DNA of 64,000 nt from Linanthus parryae (Eukaryota > Streptophyta > Magnoliopsida > Ericales > Polemoniaceae): assembly GCA_023055425.1 (NCBI GenBank), contig JALGPY010000003.1, forward strand, positions 75,429,491-75,493,490. The letters are read 5' to 3'. Shown here in pieces: positions 44,381 to 56,651 of this stretch. Below the pieces are notes generated by a model. The model was not told where the DNA came from and did not search any database. It saw nothing but the letters and a program-made list of their open reading frames with translations. The translations under genes were made by a program, and so were the position numbers. The first letter of the stretch is position 1. The number at the start of each line of letters is the position of its first letter.

Positions 44381-44839
44381 CCCATGCTTGTGGTATCCAC
44401 CCCCAAGAGTGCAGCCTAAGATGACATTGCCCAGATCTCTTATACTGGGAATGTCGTTGTATTATTGTACTCCATGTCTCTGTCAGCTTCACCATGGCAT
44501 GAGGATCTATGCTCTTCTTGCCCCCATAAAATTTCCTTCAAAAACTACTTGTACTTGGGCATTTGAAAAAGTGCTTCCACTAGAGGGATACTGATGTGCA
44601 ACTGCTTAAATATCTCCAAAAATCTCCCATAGTGATCTTCATCATTCCTCTTCAGTGCCGCTGAAAATGGCACTTCTGGCACATATTTAGCCGGATTTAG
44701 AGTGTCTTTGGGATCTTCTTTCTTTTCAACCGTGTCCTTTGATTAGGAACTCACGGCCTCGGGCACCTCTTCACCCAATTTCTTATCATTAGCCTTAGTT
44801 GCTTCAGCTCTCGCATGTCTAGGATATGGAGGATCCTGA

Positions 44840-46420
44840 GTTATCACACCACTGCGAGTAGTAATTGCCTTAAGCTGCTCAATATGAATAATGGTACTAG
44901 CCGGAAGCATGCCAGGTGGTAGCTTAGTGTTCTGATTGGATATTTTACCAATATGTGTCTCATGATCTTCACCGTAGCTTCAATAGATACCAGCTTCTCA
45001 TTCCTCTTCCCTAAAAGCTTGTATAAGACTGGATTTTGTTGTTGTTGTGCCTGCTGCTGCGGAAAATGCCTTTGAGCTTGATACTGAGAATTCAGCTGCT
45101 TTCTGGGTGCATATAATCCACTGTTTGGATTGGCATAGCTAAAGTTAGGATGGTTGCGATTATTGGGATGGTACGTGTTAGGCCACTGCTGATGTCTCGT
45201 GAAATTCACATCCTCAATACCACAATCATTCCCTTGGTTCTCATTTACTAGCATCTCTCCCATGGACTTCACCTGTGCTGGAGGTTGGATGTAGTTAAAG
45301 CTGAAGACATAGATTCCAGCTTCTCATTTATCGACTCAATTTTGTTAATCAGAGCGGAATCCCTAGACGTAGAATATATGTGAGTCTCAGATCTATTAGT
45401 CCCTCTCTTTCTCACATTTTTCATCAGATCTTGGGCTCGCTGTGTGCCTTAACCCATGAAGTTTCCCCTGCTAACATATCCAGCTCATGTGTCGTTTCCC
45501 TATCCAAGGCATTGTAAAAGTAGTGAAAGAGCTTATGCCAAGGCTTCCCATGATTAGGGCACCTTCGAAGAATCTGGCTAAACTTTTTTCACGTGTCTCC
45601 GAATGAGCTATCCTCCTCCTGTATGAACTTTGTGATCTCAGCCATTTGCAGAGCAACCTTGGATGGTTCAAATATCTTCTTAGAAGAGCTTGGCAACACT
45701 CTTCCCATGTCATGATACCCAGCTAGAAGCTCTAATAGCCACTGTTTTGCCTTTCCTGATAAGAAGAAAGGAAACAACATTAACATGTCTGTTTCATCAG
45801 GAACCCGCTGATCATACATGTTGAAGTGATTCATTCAAAATTGAGCAGGTGGGCATTTGGGTCATCTCCTGGATCTCTAATGAATGAGCACTCATCACGA
45901 ACCATATTGATCGTCGTTAGGCGCAGCTCAAAGTGTTGGTCATTTATTTGAGGCCTCATAATGGTGGGTTGATACCCGAATGGGGTGGTTCTGAAGTAGT
46001 CTACCATAGGGCGGTCTTCATTAGCCACATTGTCTACTCGGGCTGCAGGATTCAGCCCATTCTTTCGCTTTCCACCATTATTGCCGCCATTCTCGCCTCT
46101 ATTTTTTCAATCGTCTACGCCCACACTAGGAAGTGGTTGTGAATTTTCGGGGTTCAAGCGAGCCATTGCTGCTTGCATCTTAGCCATCTGAGCTCTGAGC
46201 TGCTCAATTTCTCGTACCCGATTAGCTGCATCTTCCACAACTGCAAGTCTCGCCGCCTCCGCATCTTGCACAGCTTTGCGGAATCTTTCAAACTCAACTC
46301 TCGTTTGGTCATACATTTGAGCTAAGTCTGCTCTCCTGGCGTCTCTATGTCCCGTGCGCAACAAAGTTGCTGAGCTTTCAACTACTGGGTACAAGGGCTC
46401 ATCTCTAGAACGGGTCACGG
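44840..46420 (-). pseudogene. Athila-like gag, broken
   Basis: Order on the minus strand: coiled-coil-like N-terminal piece (46418-46107: VREIEQLRAQMAKMQAAMAR), gag core (46028-45471: YQPTIMRPQINDQHFELRL, DPNAHLLNFE, LMLFPFFLSGKAKQWLLELL, FIQEEDSSFGDT), then a Gln-rich tail (45272-44844). At least two frame changes are needed. Confidence 0.8.
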
Positions 46421-46532
46421 ATCGTGATATTCAACCTGAAAATCCAATCACACAAAAAAAGTAGGTGAGTAATAAATATGGACAAGAAAAGTAATTTACC
46501 TAAGGTTACGAATTATAAATAATTTAGCCGAA

Positions 46533-46553
46533 AGTCCCGGCAACGGAACCAAA
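46533..46553 (-). other. Athila-like primer-binding site
   Basis: On the minus strand TTGGTTCCGTTGCCGGGACT adjoins the LTR. It resembles the TGGCGCCGTTGCCGGGG site complementary to tRNA-Asp used by Athila elements, with a few changes. Confidence 0.75.
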
Positions 46554-46557
46554 AACT

Positions 46558-48060
46558 TGACACGGTCCAACTGCAAGTGCGCAGTTGTCGGTGCAGTAAT
46601 AATCCGGTAATCCGGGTTGTCGGACCCAAAGGACTTCGTGCAAACTAGTTACTAAGTCTAACCTTATGCAGACTAGCAATTTGGTTTGTGTTTTCTAATT
46701 CTACTGAAACGAAAGACACAAATATCTCAATTAATCAGGTGAATTACTTCACGACTAACAAAGAATGATTTTTACGAGTTACTTAACGCGTGGACAAGTT
46801 AGGATATCTCTACGGGTACACTAGGGATTTTACACCGCTTGGGATTTATGTTTTAGCAACACAATTGTATTTTACTTAGCCAAACGAGCACAATTACGTT
46901 GAAGATTCCTCAACCAACGCTTGCATTCAAACTCTTGTACCTGAATCCTCTAGCCTAATCAGGTTTAAATCCACATTACGTTCTTGTTGTCTACTTTTAG
47001 TACTTAGCCAACTAGCACGATTCCTCAACCCAAGTTATAGCTAGTGCACGATTCAAGTTCCGGTTACGAATATTGATTCCTCTAATGCTCATAACACAAT
47101 TCAATCCTATTGTTGTGTTTACCAATACGAAAGAAATGTAAAGCTCATAAATTGCACATGACTTAGTAAAACTCATTCAATTAAGCACAAAGCATGAAAC
47201 TGGATGCATAAACCACCAAAACATGGTGTTCAAACCCTAGTTCCCTACGAGATATCCTGAATAGAAGCTTATCTACGACTACACATGATCAGAATACAAC
47301 GTTTTATGATCATAAATCAAAAACTAAAGAGAAGAAGAAGAGAGAAATCAAACGAGAGTTCCAAGATCCAAGAGACCGCCCCTTGCCTTCAAAAGTATGC
47401 AGAATAATGCCAAAACACGGACTACTAGGTCTAAACAAGTCCCACAAGCATCTAACTTTTGAAATATTACAAAATAGCCCCAAAATTTTGAGTTTTGCAC
47501 TCTGTTCGCACGAACACAAAAGTGTTCGTACGTACACTTGTCCACACGAGCAACTTTTGGCTGTTCGTAGTAATTTCAGAGATTTTCAACATTTGCGTTA
47601 AGTGTTCGCACGAACACCCCTGGAGACGAGCTCAGATTTTCAGCCTCTTCGACGGACCATAACTTTCTCGCCCGATCTCTGTTTGAGCTTCGTGACCTAT
47701 CGTTGGAAAGATCTTTGAGTTAATTTTATTTTCCACAGGATTACTCAAAAATTCATTGTATAACTCTGGATACTCTCGAAATAGTGAAGATTGGTTATTT
47801 TTGATCCTCCGACTTTGCTTCTCTTGCTTAATCTTGAGCTTGCTTTGTTTCCAAAATTTGTTTCATGCCTCCTAGCCATCGTTTAGCATCCCTTCCTGGC
47901 AAGACAACATGAAAAACCATACCAAGCGATTATATTTGAAAAATAACATCTAAAAACGCATAAAAACGCATGTACTAGCAATAAATCACTACAAACTCAT
48001 TCTTCACAAGAATTGGCCTGAACCTCATCACTTTGCACCAAAACGCACACAAATAGCAAT
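46558..48060 (-). repeat. Athila-like 5' LTR, about 1.5 kb
   Basis: Starts TGACACGG next to the PBS and ends ...acacaaatagca. The inner part (47093-48060) has no partner in the truncated left LTR. No long ORF. Confidence 0.7.
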
Positions 48061-48062
48061 GT

Positions 48063-48815
48063 TTCACATACGAAAGATGACTCCAACTAAGCAGTTATCA
48101 ATCATATATGCTCATGAAGGAAATTTATTATATGATCCTACTCCATTCAGGCAACTGCTTGGAGCTCTTCAATATCTCACATTTACTAGGTCTGATATAG
48201 CATTGCCAGTTAACCATTTGTTTCAATTTATGCATGCTCCAACTGGTACACACCTTGCTGTTGTCAAAAGGATTTTGATATACCTTAAAGGCCCTCAATC
48301 CTATGGGTTATCTTATGAGTCTGATTGCCTCTATCTCACAACTTTTTTTTGATGCAGATTGGGCATGCAACCCTACTAACAGAAGATCAACATATTGAAA
48401 TTTCATTTTTCTTGGCTCAAACCTTATAGCATGGTTGGCTAAGAATCAACCCAATGTTTCCAGATCCTCTACAAATGTTGAATACAGATAAATAGATCAC
48501 TCACCGTCGAACTGTCATATCTTAGAATTATTATAAAAAAACTAGGGTCCTCAATGGCCTATTTTATTTTGTGAATGTACATCTGCAATTTATATGACTT
48601 CAAATCCTATATTTCATGATAGAACCCACCATGTTGAATTGATTACCAATTTTTTAGGGAAAAGGTGGTAAGAAGAGATATCGAGGTTTTGTATGTGTCC
48701 TCATATGATCAAGTTGCTGATATTTTCACCAAAGTGCATTATACTCTCATATTTGTTCAATTTAGGAACAAAATTATGTTGCATTCTCATCTCCATAGCT
48801 CTGAAGGAGGATAAT
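48063..48815 (+). pseudogene. Copia-2 fourth piece: RNase H and polypurine tract
   Basis: Reads FRQLLGALQYLTFTRSDIAL, FQFMHAPTGTHLAVVKRILI, then RRSTYxNFIFLGSNLIAWLA, SRSSTNVEYR, HDRTHHVELI, VLYVSSYDQVADIFTKVHY in several frames, ending at ctctgaaggaggat, a polypurine tract. This is the end of Copia pol. Confidence 0.8.
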
Positions 48816-49657
48816 AACAGAGTATTTTTATTTGACATATTTGATGTATATGGGCATTATTTGTATAATCCCTATGATGGAGGACTAGACTTGAAATATA
48901 TGGTACTACACCTGAGGGATCTAAAATGTAATTTAACCTCACTATATATAAATTATAGTGATTAGGGTTTTGGCTTATTGACAAATCATTCGTCTGTTTG
49001 ATCCATTTCTTCATCTTCTTTTTTTTATTCTGTAATTAGGGTTTTATCTTCTTATTTATTCCCCACATGTCCACTGGAGTTGAAAATGCCCATATTTACT
49101 TCGAATATGATTTGATGCGTACAAAGAACCAAGTCGATAGAGAATAAGACCTTGCTCGGAGTTTGTGGATGGCTGACAAAGAGAGACGAACATAATCACC
49201 TCTACCTAAACCCACGATCACCACACCCACAAGCCTCCACTACCACCACTATCACCACAAAGAACATTTGAAATTCCATACCAATCAAACAAAGAGATAC
49301 TCTTGTATAGATCGAGGTTGCACCATGCCACAAACAATTATTGCATTTGGTTGTTGGCTTGAAATTTGAAATGATTAGTTAGTGGGTATCGAGTGAGAAG
49401 ATGAATAGTTAATATGGATATTTATATATCTTAACCGAGACAGATTGAGAAAATACACATGTGAGTTTTTCCTACTCTTCAACTACACAAACATCAAAAT
49501 CTCCAATTTCGAGTATGCGAGAAGTGATTTGGAATCGAAATTCGGCGAAGAAGAAGTTGATCATGGCATCAATGCAAATCAAAGACACAAAATTCAGGAT
49601 ATTGAGGTGTTTGATTTCACGACAACTTTTCCCCCGTCTTTCTGACATTGGTCACTT
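48816..49657. other. Probable Copia-2 3' LTR and unannotated spacer
   Basis: Immediately after the polypurine tract should be the Copia-2 3' LTR; an actatatataaatt TATA at about 48942 fits. Its right end is not defined. From about 49070 the sequence is unassigned; an open stretch of 66 codons at 49445-49645 (MRKYTCEFFLLF) is not recognised and is cut off by Copia-3. Confidence 0.4.
49653..49657. other. Target-site duplication CACTT, left copy
   Basis: CACTT precedes the left LTR of Copia-3 and recurs at 58044-58048 directly after the right LTR. Confidence 0.93.
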
Positions 49658-51053
49658 TGTTGGGTTTTAACGTAGGTAACACAGCGGAATAACAAAAAAT
49701 AGTTCCTACTCAAAGCCCACCAAGGATCACAGGAAGAGTTATCATAACATTTTAAGTGCATAGAAGATGTGTACCTTGGTTCTGGAGATCACACGAAGAA
49801 TAGTGTCTTTGTCTCTATGAAAATCCACACCTTGGATCTTGATTGGATTCCTTCTCACCGCGGTGTGCTAGCAACGGAAGAAGGAGCAGGATGATCACGC
49901 AAAACGGAGCACCAAGGCCTCGCCTTGGTATGGCCGACGGCAAAGGGGCGGACGGGTTGGGGAGGTTCGGCCTTTCCAACTTGCTCTCCTCTCTTGCTTT
50001 GTTATGTTCTCTCAAATAATGAATTGTGTGGAGAATTAACAAGCTAGAGTTCCTTTATATAGTCATAACTCTTTATTAACTACATAAATTCCCAAAACTA
50101 ATCATGTCCTTATATGGATTAGCCCACCTTAAAATTAGTCCCACTAAGTTTGCTTGTGTTTGATTTATTATCCTTTTATTATTTAGTCCAACTAATTAAT
50201 ACCTATATCCAATTTAATCCATCCGGTGTGTGACCCCATAGGTTTCTACTTAGTTGGTAGTAACTTATTACTAACATGGAGCGGTGTCTAGCAACACATC
50301 CATGCCACCCAACTAATAGAAATAAGTCAGTGATCCTGACAAACCTTGTGCCCAATATCACATATTGCATTATCCCTTTGTTTCCATATCTGGATTGGAC
50401 ACGAGACATAATAGTCACACTCGTATATCCAATCCATAGTTTCTCGATCCTGGGAATATGCTTATGCAAGCAGACAACATCAATATCTGCATATGATTTA
50501 TCTGAGTCTGTCCAGACATTCAATAAGCACTATCCCTCGAGTGGCCATGGATATGTACTCCCATTATGTGGGAGGGACAAATCATCTCTACGTCACTACA
50601 ATCTCTAAGCTTGCTTCCTATCATGCTCGATAGCTATCTTTATAGTTGCCCGGTTAAGGCACAATGTTGGATAACATCAAAGCATGAGATTCCACAACTA
50701 GAGTATCTAGTGACTTTAAGTCTAAGGACTACAATATTATTAGCACTAGGAGAAGCGATTGTGACTTTGACATAATCTAATGAATCCTTCTCGTCGTGGG
50801 TCAATCCAGTATGCCATTACTCCTAATGCATACCCATGTGTTAGACTTGATATCTCCATATCAATCTAAACACATACTAGTCTATATTTGATCGTCCTAT
50901 TAACCAATATAATGGACTAGGGTATTTAAGATAAACACCACATTGTATATACGGACTTCATTATATTAAATATCACAATAAATAATAAATGTATACTAGC
51001 CAAAATAATGTTCATTCTAAATATAGACTGCCTATAGGAAAGCTATTCCAACA
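49658..51053 (-). repeat. Copia-3 3' LTR, 1,396 bp
   Basis: TGTTGGGTTTTAACG ... CTATTCCAACA. Matches 56652-58043 along its whole length. The polypurine tract on the minus strand (aagtgggagac, 51054-51064) abuts it. Confidence 0.92.
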
Positions 51054-51067
51054 GTCTCCCACTTGCA

Positions 51068-52700
51068 CTAGAGTCGATCTGGTGCATCTCGTATGCCTAT
51101 AGATCCAGCGTGCCCTTCATGCTTTCGTTGCGCAAGTGGCTTTGTGAGCGGATCTAAAAGATTGTCATCCGTTGGAATCTTGCACATCTTCACATCTCCT
51201 CGATCGGTCATATCACGAATAAGATGGAGTCTCCTAAGTATATGCTTTGATTTCTGGTGTGATCTTGGTTCCTTGTCTTGTGCGATCGCTCCAGAGTTGT
51301 CACTGTACAACTCAATGCGATCCAGGATGCTAGGGAACACACCGAGCTCAGTGATAAACTTCTTTATCCAAACTTCCTCTTTTGCTGCTTCCACACCAGC
51401 AATGTACTCAGCTTATGTTGTACAATCAGCAACTGTCCGTTGCTTGGAACTCCTCCAGCTCACAGATCCTCCGTTCAGGCAAAACACGTATCCTGACTGC
51501 GATCTGTAGTCATATTTGTCGGGTTAGAAGCTCGCATCAGTGTAACCAATTACACTTAGTTCTTCCTTGCCTCAAAATATTAAGAATGCATCCTTAGTTC
51601 TTCTCAAGTACTTTAGGATGTTCTTGACAGCAATCCAGTGACTCTCACCCGGATTGGACTGATATCTGCTTACCATACTCAACGTGTATGATAAGTTTGG
51701 TCTAGTACACAACATGGCGTACATGATGGATCCTATGGCCGAAGCATAAGGTATTCTACTCGTGCGGTCCTTCTCAATCTCATTGAAAGGACAGTCAGTC
51801 TTAGAGAGAGTGACTTCATGCGGCATGGGCAAGAATCCCTTCTTGGAATCTTGCATGTTGAAACTTTTCAACACATTGTCTATATATGTACTCTGACTTA
51901 GGCTGAGCAGCTTCTAGATCTATCAATATAGATCTTGATACCAAGTATATAAGCTACATCTCCTAAGTCCTTCATTGCGAAACACTTTCCTAGCCAATCT
52001 TTAACATATTGCAAAGTAGGAATATCGTTTCCAGTGAGTAGTATGTCATCCATATACAAGACTAGAAACACACAGAGCTCCCACTAACCTTATTGTAAAC
52101 ACATGGCTCATCTTCATTTTTGATGAAGCCAAACTATTTGACCGCGTCATCAAAACGTCGATTATAACTCCTTGATGCTTGTTTTAATCCATAAATGGAT
52201 CTTTGTAGCTTACAGAATTTACTGGCATTATCTGGATCCTCAAAACCCTCCGGTTGTGCCAAATACACATCCTTAAGTAGGTTCCCATTAAGGAACGCAG
52301 TTTTGACATCCATTTGTCAAATCTCATAGTCATATTAGACTACAATAGCAAGTAGGATCCGAATGGATTTAGTCATGCCGACTAGTGAAAAGGTCTCATC
52401 ATAGTCAATACCATGAATCTGTCTATAACCTTTAGCCACCAATCTCCCCTTGTAGGCAACTACCTTGCCATCCATGTTGGTCTTCTTCTTGAAGACCCAC
52501 TTGCACCCTATGGGCCAAGCCCTTCAGGTGGTTCCACCAAAGTCCATACTTTGTTGGTATACATGGAATCCATTTCGGATCTCATGGCTTCTAGCCACTT
52601 CTTGGAGTCTGGGCCTTTCATGGCCTCCCCGTAGGCTGCAGGCTCATCATCCATGAGTGGTATGTCATCGGGCTCAGTCACGATAAGTCCGTACCTCTCT
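51068..52700 (-). pseudogene. Copia-3 reverse transcriptase and RNase H, broken
   Basis: The 3' parts are clear: MLKSFNMQDSKKGFLPMPHE, YASAIGSIMYAMLCTRPNLS, YQSNPGESHWIAVKNILKYL (51874-51572) and KEEVWIKKFITELGVFPSIL, SGAIAQDKEPRSHQKSKHIL, DGNxLDPLTKPLAQRKHEGH-like tail (51394-51068). RT between 52700 and 51900 is only readable in fragments. The RNase H sequence style suggests the Tork/Angela side of Copia. Confidence 0.8.
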
Positions 52701-52724
52701 GGCTCATGACGTACCCTTCCTTAC

Positions 52725-53927
52725 CTATGGAGTTCCTGTGTCACCTAAACAGGTTCTTCCCGGTTCTTGTTCATGTTCCATCATCGGTTCAGTGGTTTGT
52801 GGTTCTTGAATTTCTCCAAGTTCTACATTCCTCCCACTTACTTCTTTAGAGACAAACTCTCTTTCTAGAAACACGCTGGTCCGAGCTACAAACACTTTGT
52901 TCTCGGCTGGACTGTAGAAATAATATCCTTTAGTTTCCTTAGGATATCCCACAAACTTACACTTATCCGCTTTGGGCCCGAGTGTGTCTTTTTGTAAACG
53001 CTTTACATAGACATCGCAGCCCCAAATCTTCATAAACGACATTATGGGATACTTCCCAGTCCATATCTCATATGGTGTCTTTAAGACTGATTTAGATGGA
53101 ACACAATTAATGGTAAAAGCTGCATTCATTAGAGCATGTCCCCAAAATGATATTGGAAGATCCGTCTAACACATCATAGATCGCACCATATCTAATAGCA
53201 TGTGATTCCTCCTCTCGGACACGCCATTCGATTGTGGCATTCCGGGTGGAGTGAGATGGGATACTATCCCACGCTCTCTAAGATATTCGCCAAAATCTTG
53301 GCTCAAGTATTCTCCTCCACAATCCGATCGCAAAGCCTTAATACTTTTACCAAGTTGCTTCTCTACTTCATTCTTGAATTCCTTGAACAATTCAAAGGAT
53401 TCAGATTTGGCCTTCATAAGGTACACAAATCTATACCTACTGAAATCATCAGTAAATGTAATGAAGTAGGTGTAACCACCCCTGGCAGGCGTGGGAAACG
53501 GCCCACATACATCGGTATGTATGAGTGCTAGTAACTCACTAGTCCTCTCACCTTTCTTCTTGAAATGTAACTTTGTCATTTTTCCCAATAAACAAGACTC
53601 ACATGTTTCATATAATTCCAAATCAAATGGGTCTAGAAATCCATCCTTATGGAGTCTAGATATGCGTTTCACATTTATATGGCCTAAACGACAATACCAT
53701 AGATATGTAGGATTTAAATCATTAGTTTTAATCATTTTAGTATTTATGTTATAGATGAAATTATTTATATCAAGGATATATAATTCATTAGACAAATGCG
53801 CACTACAATAGTGCATACTATCAAAATAAATGGAGCAACACTTTTCCTTTATTGAAATAGAAAAACCTTCTCGTCCAAACAAGAAAAGGAAATAATGTTT
53901 CTGCTCATAGCAGGCACATAATAGCAA
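52725..53927 (-). pseudogene. Copia-3 pre-integrase and integrase, broken
   Basis: Contains LWYCRLGHINVKRISRLHKD, ETCESCLLGKMTKLHF, then the catalytic triad LIHTDVCGPF (D), ALRSDCGGEYLS (D) and MPQSNGVSERRN (E). A break near 53150 separates the tail VPSKSVLKTPYEIWTGKYP, IWGCDVYVKRLQKDTLGPKA, KCKFVGYPKETKGYYFYSP. The triad itself is intact. Confidence 0.88.
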
Positions 53928-55052
53928 TTGTCTAATTCTAAAATAAGTCCAGAAGGCAAAGATAGTTCATAAACGCCTATAGATAATGCAGCAACTCCTG
54001 ATCCATTCCCTACGCGCAGATCTATCTCCCCTTTAGCCAATCTTCTACTTCTTTTCAAATCATGCACATTCCGACAAATGTGAGAACCACATCCAGTATC
54101 CAATACCCAAGATGAAGAAATAGATAGATTGACGTCTATAACAAAAATACCTGGTGGTGGTGGAATCACTATTCCAAGCTTCTTATCCTCCAGATTATTG
54201 GGGAAATTCCTCTTCAAGTGACCCGACTGGCTACAGTAGTGACAATCACCTTTAGCCACGCCCCCACTAGGTTTTAGGGCTTCCTTGGACTTTGCAACTT
54301 TCTTGCGCTTTCCTTTAGAAGTAGAGGCAACTCCCTTGTCCTTCCTCTTATGCACCATGATTATGGCCTTGCACTTCCCTTTATTGATGCTTTGCTCAGC
54401 TGTCTTTAGCATGTTCAGCAAGTCTGGCAGAGTCTTACTTATCTCGTTCATGTTATAGTTCATGATGAACTGGTTATAACTTACCGGCAACGATTCCAAG
54501 ACAAGATCAGTAGCTAACTCTTGGCCGAGTGGGAACCCCAGTCTCGTGAGGTTCTCAATGTACCCAATCATTCGGAGTACATGAGGCCCAACTGGGTTCC
54601 CTTCTGCAAGATTACTCTTGAACAATACCTTGGACACCTCATACCGCTCATGCCTTGCCTGTTCCTGAAACAACTTTCAAGTGTATGATCATATCATAAG
54701 CTTCCATGTTCTCGTGTTGCTTCTGAATCTCAGAGGTCATGGTGAAGAGCATGAGGCAAGTCACATTGTTAGAATCATCTATATGTTTCTGACGTGTTCT
54801 TACATCGGCTAGAACAGACTCATCCGGGGGTGGTTCTGGAATAGGATTGTCTAAGACGTACAACTTTTTTTCTTGCTTAAGGACAATCCTTAAGTTTGTG
54901 TACCAGTCAGAGAAATATGTTCCAGACAGTTTGTCCTTCTCAAGGACAGATCGCAGGGATGAAGTCGATGCGTGATTGTTTACCATTTGGATTTCTACAA
55001 AATCAGAAATATACAATTTTAGTATTTTGAACAATTTAACTATATTCATCAA
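53849..55052 (-). pseudogene. Copia-3 gag and protease, one frameshift
   Basis: The first 134 codons (55052-54648) give LSGTYFSDWYTNLRIVLKQE, LFTMTSEIQKQHENMEAYDM. The frame then shifts to 54673-53849 with RYEVSKVLFKSNLAEGNPVG, the zinc knuckle CHYCSQSGHLKRNFP (final Cys lost, CCHC to CCHx) and the protease WVLDTGCGSHICRN. Copia order is kept. Confidence 0.87.
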
Positions 55053-56639
55053 TGGCTAGATTATTAAATATAGCTCCCAATATTTTTCTCAGATTAATAG
55101 CCCTCACCATTAATGCGGAAAATGTCATATATATTTTCTAGTGGGTCCAAGATTCATATTTCGCTTCTTCTTGAGCTTGCTTTGGCAAGTCACCCAAGAA
55201 TTGGTTATTTAGGTAGGAACCATTCCAATTGCATCCCATGCAACTCTTGGTCCAATCAGGCGAATAATTCATTATTCTTTATCCTTTAGATAACACGTAA
55301 TTGTCACGCCTCTAGGCTCATCAATCCAATTGATTTTACCCAGCTGCGTCCAACCTCTTGCTTTAACAATCAGACATTACTTGCTTGTGTCGTCCGCAAC
55401 ACATCAAGGTGAATTAAAACATCTTGCTTTGGCAATCCCGAATTTAATAAACCTAGATCATGAAGGGTGTTTAGGCAAAAGAAGGCAAAACACAATATTT
55501 CCATTGAGGGATTTAATTAGTCATTATTCGTTTGTTTGATCCCATCAACATGATCTACTTGTTTGGATTGGGCAATCCTCAATAAAAGACCATCCTTGTT
55601 TATTATTATCTTGTTAACGTTTTGCTAGTATCGCCATACACACAAAAATAACTAACAAGACATAAATAATAAACATCCACAAAAGAAAAATTAACGTGGA
55701 ATGGATATGGCCCCTGGATTAAGATATTACCAAGCCAATGATAATATCTATATGCCCTAAAGTGACAAGCTCATCTCCATGTGCTCCACCATAGTCGCGC
55801 GCCTAGGGATGGGAGTCTTCATCGTCTTTGTGGATTCTTCGTTCTCCGATCTTCTCCTCCATGCTCTTGGCTATCATCTAAATATTTCTAATTCTAGCCT
55901 AACATCTAGAATAAATAAATAACAAAACCTCACATGTCGAGGAAGATGATCAGCTCGCAGGCCGTAAAATTAACTAACTATTACATTACTTTGATCAACT
56001 TGCAGGCCGTAAACCAAACCACAAACAAACACAAACATCCACAACCTAGGCCATATCCATCCACCATGCAACAAGTGCATAATACAGGTAAAACCAATTT
56101 TAACGCGCTTGTTCAATTTTAGTTTGAAATTGGATAATTAGGGTCACAACGGTCCAAGAGATCCACCATCCACCATGGCCGAACCATCCAAGGACCAAGG
56201 CTAGGCCTTGGGGTGGTCAGCCGAGCCTCACGCGCGGCTAGGCCGCATGCTAGGCCGGCCCAACCCCTTAGCCGAGCCTTGCTTGGGCGGCATGGCAAGA
56301 GGGACGGTCCCCATAGGGGCCGAACCTCCTTATGGAATTGTTTCCAAAACAATTCCTTGCCTTATTTCCCAAACTTAGTTGTTTCCATAATTGGAAAAAC
56401 CCCTTTTCCCAATTATGTGCCCAAGAACTCTAATTTTTCAAGAACCTAATTATTCACATCCTATGTGATTAAACTCACCAATTTACACATCCAATGTTAA
56501 ATTAGATCTTGTTTGTTCTTGAATCAAATTCAATTTGCATATACTATGCCAATTAATTTTAGTTTCGCGTGTTATGGATAAAATGGTGTATAAGCTGAAA
56601 TCATAACACGTAAAATCATGTTATGCACTACGACATGTG
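55053..56639 (-). other. Copia-3 leader between PBS and gag
   Basis: About 1.6 kb of non-coding sequence, unusually long for Copia. A GC-rich patch (56170-56330; gcggctaggccgcatgctaggccggcc) differs in composition from its surroundings. No domain found. Confidence 0.5.
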
Positions 56640-56651
56640 GCTCTGATACCA
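56640..56651 (-). other. Copia-3 primer-binding site (initiator tRNA-Met)
   Basis: TGGTATCAGAGC on the minus strand, the standard Copia primer site, directly next to the 5' LTR. Confidence 0.9.

Larger units (their letters stand above)
42879..48062 (-). mobile_element. Deleted Athila-like Ty3/gypsy element (gag and protease only)
   Basis: Two direct repeats starting TGACACG(C/G)TCCAACTGCAAG (42879 and 46558) are its LTRs; the minus strand carries gag and protease of Athila type between them but no RT, RNase H or integrase. The PBS is at 46533-46553. The insertion interrupts Copia-2 (RYH|IRK). Candidate target duplication atcat / ttcac with one change each; the right border (48058 or 48062) is therefore approximate. 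Confidence 0.8.
23340..48815 (+). mobile_element. Copia-2: old Ty1/copia element split by three younger insertions
   Basis: Four plus-strand pieces in correct order make one Copia element: gag to integrase (23360-25409), integrase tail to RT start (40495-41154), RT (42313-42878), RNase H to polypurine tract (48063-48815). The reading continues logically across each junction: VIK|HGIIKLIL across the second insert, RYH|IRKMTPTKQL across the third. Stops and frameshifts are frequent. The 5' LTR is not visible; the 3' LTR would follow 48815 and contains an actatatataaatt TATA at about 48942. Confidence 0.85.
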
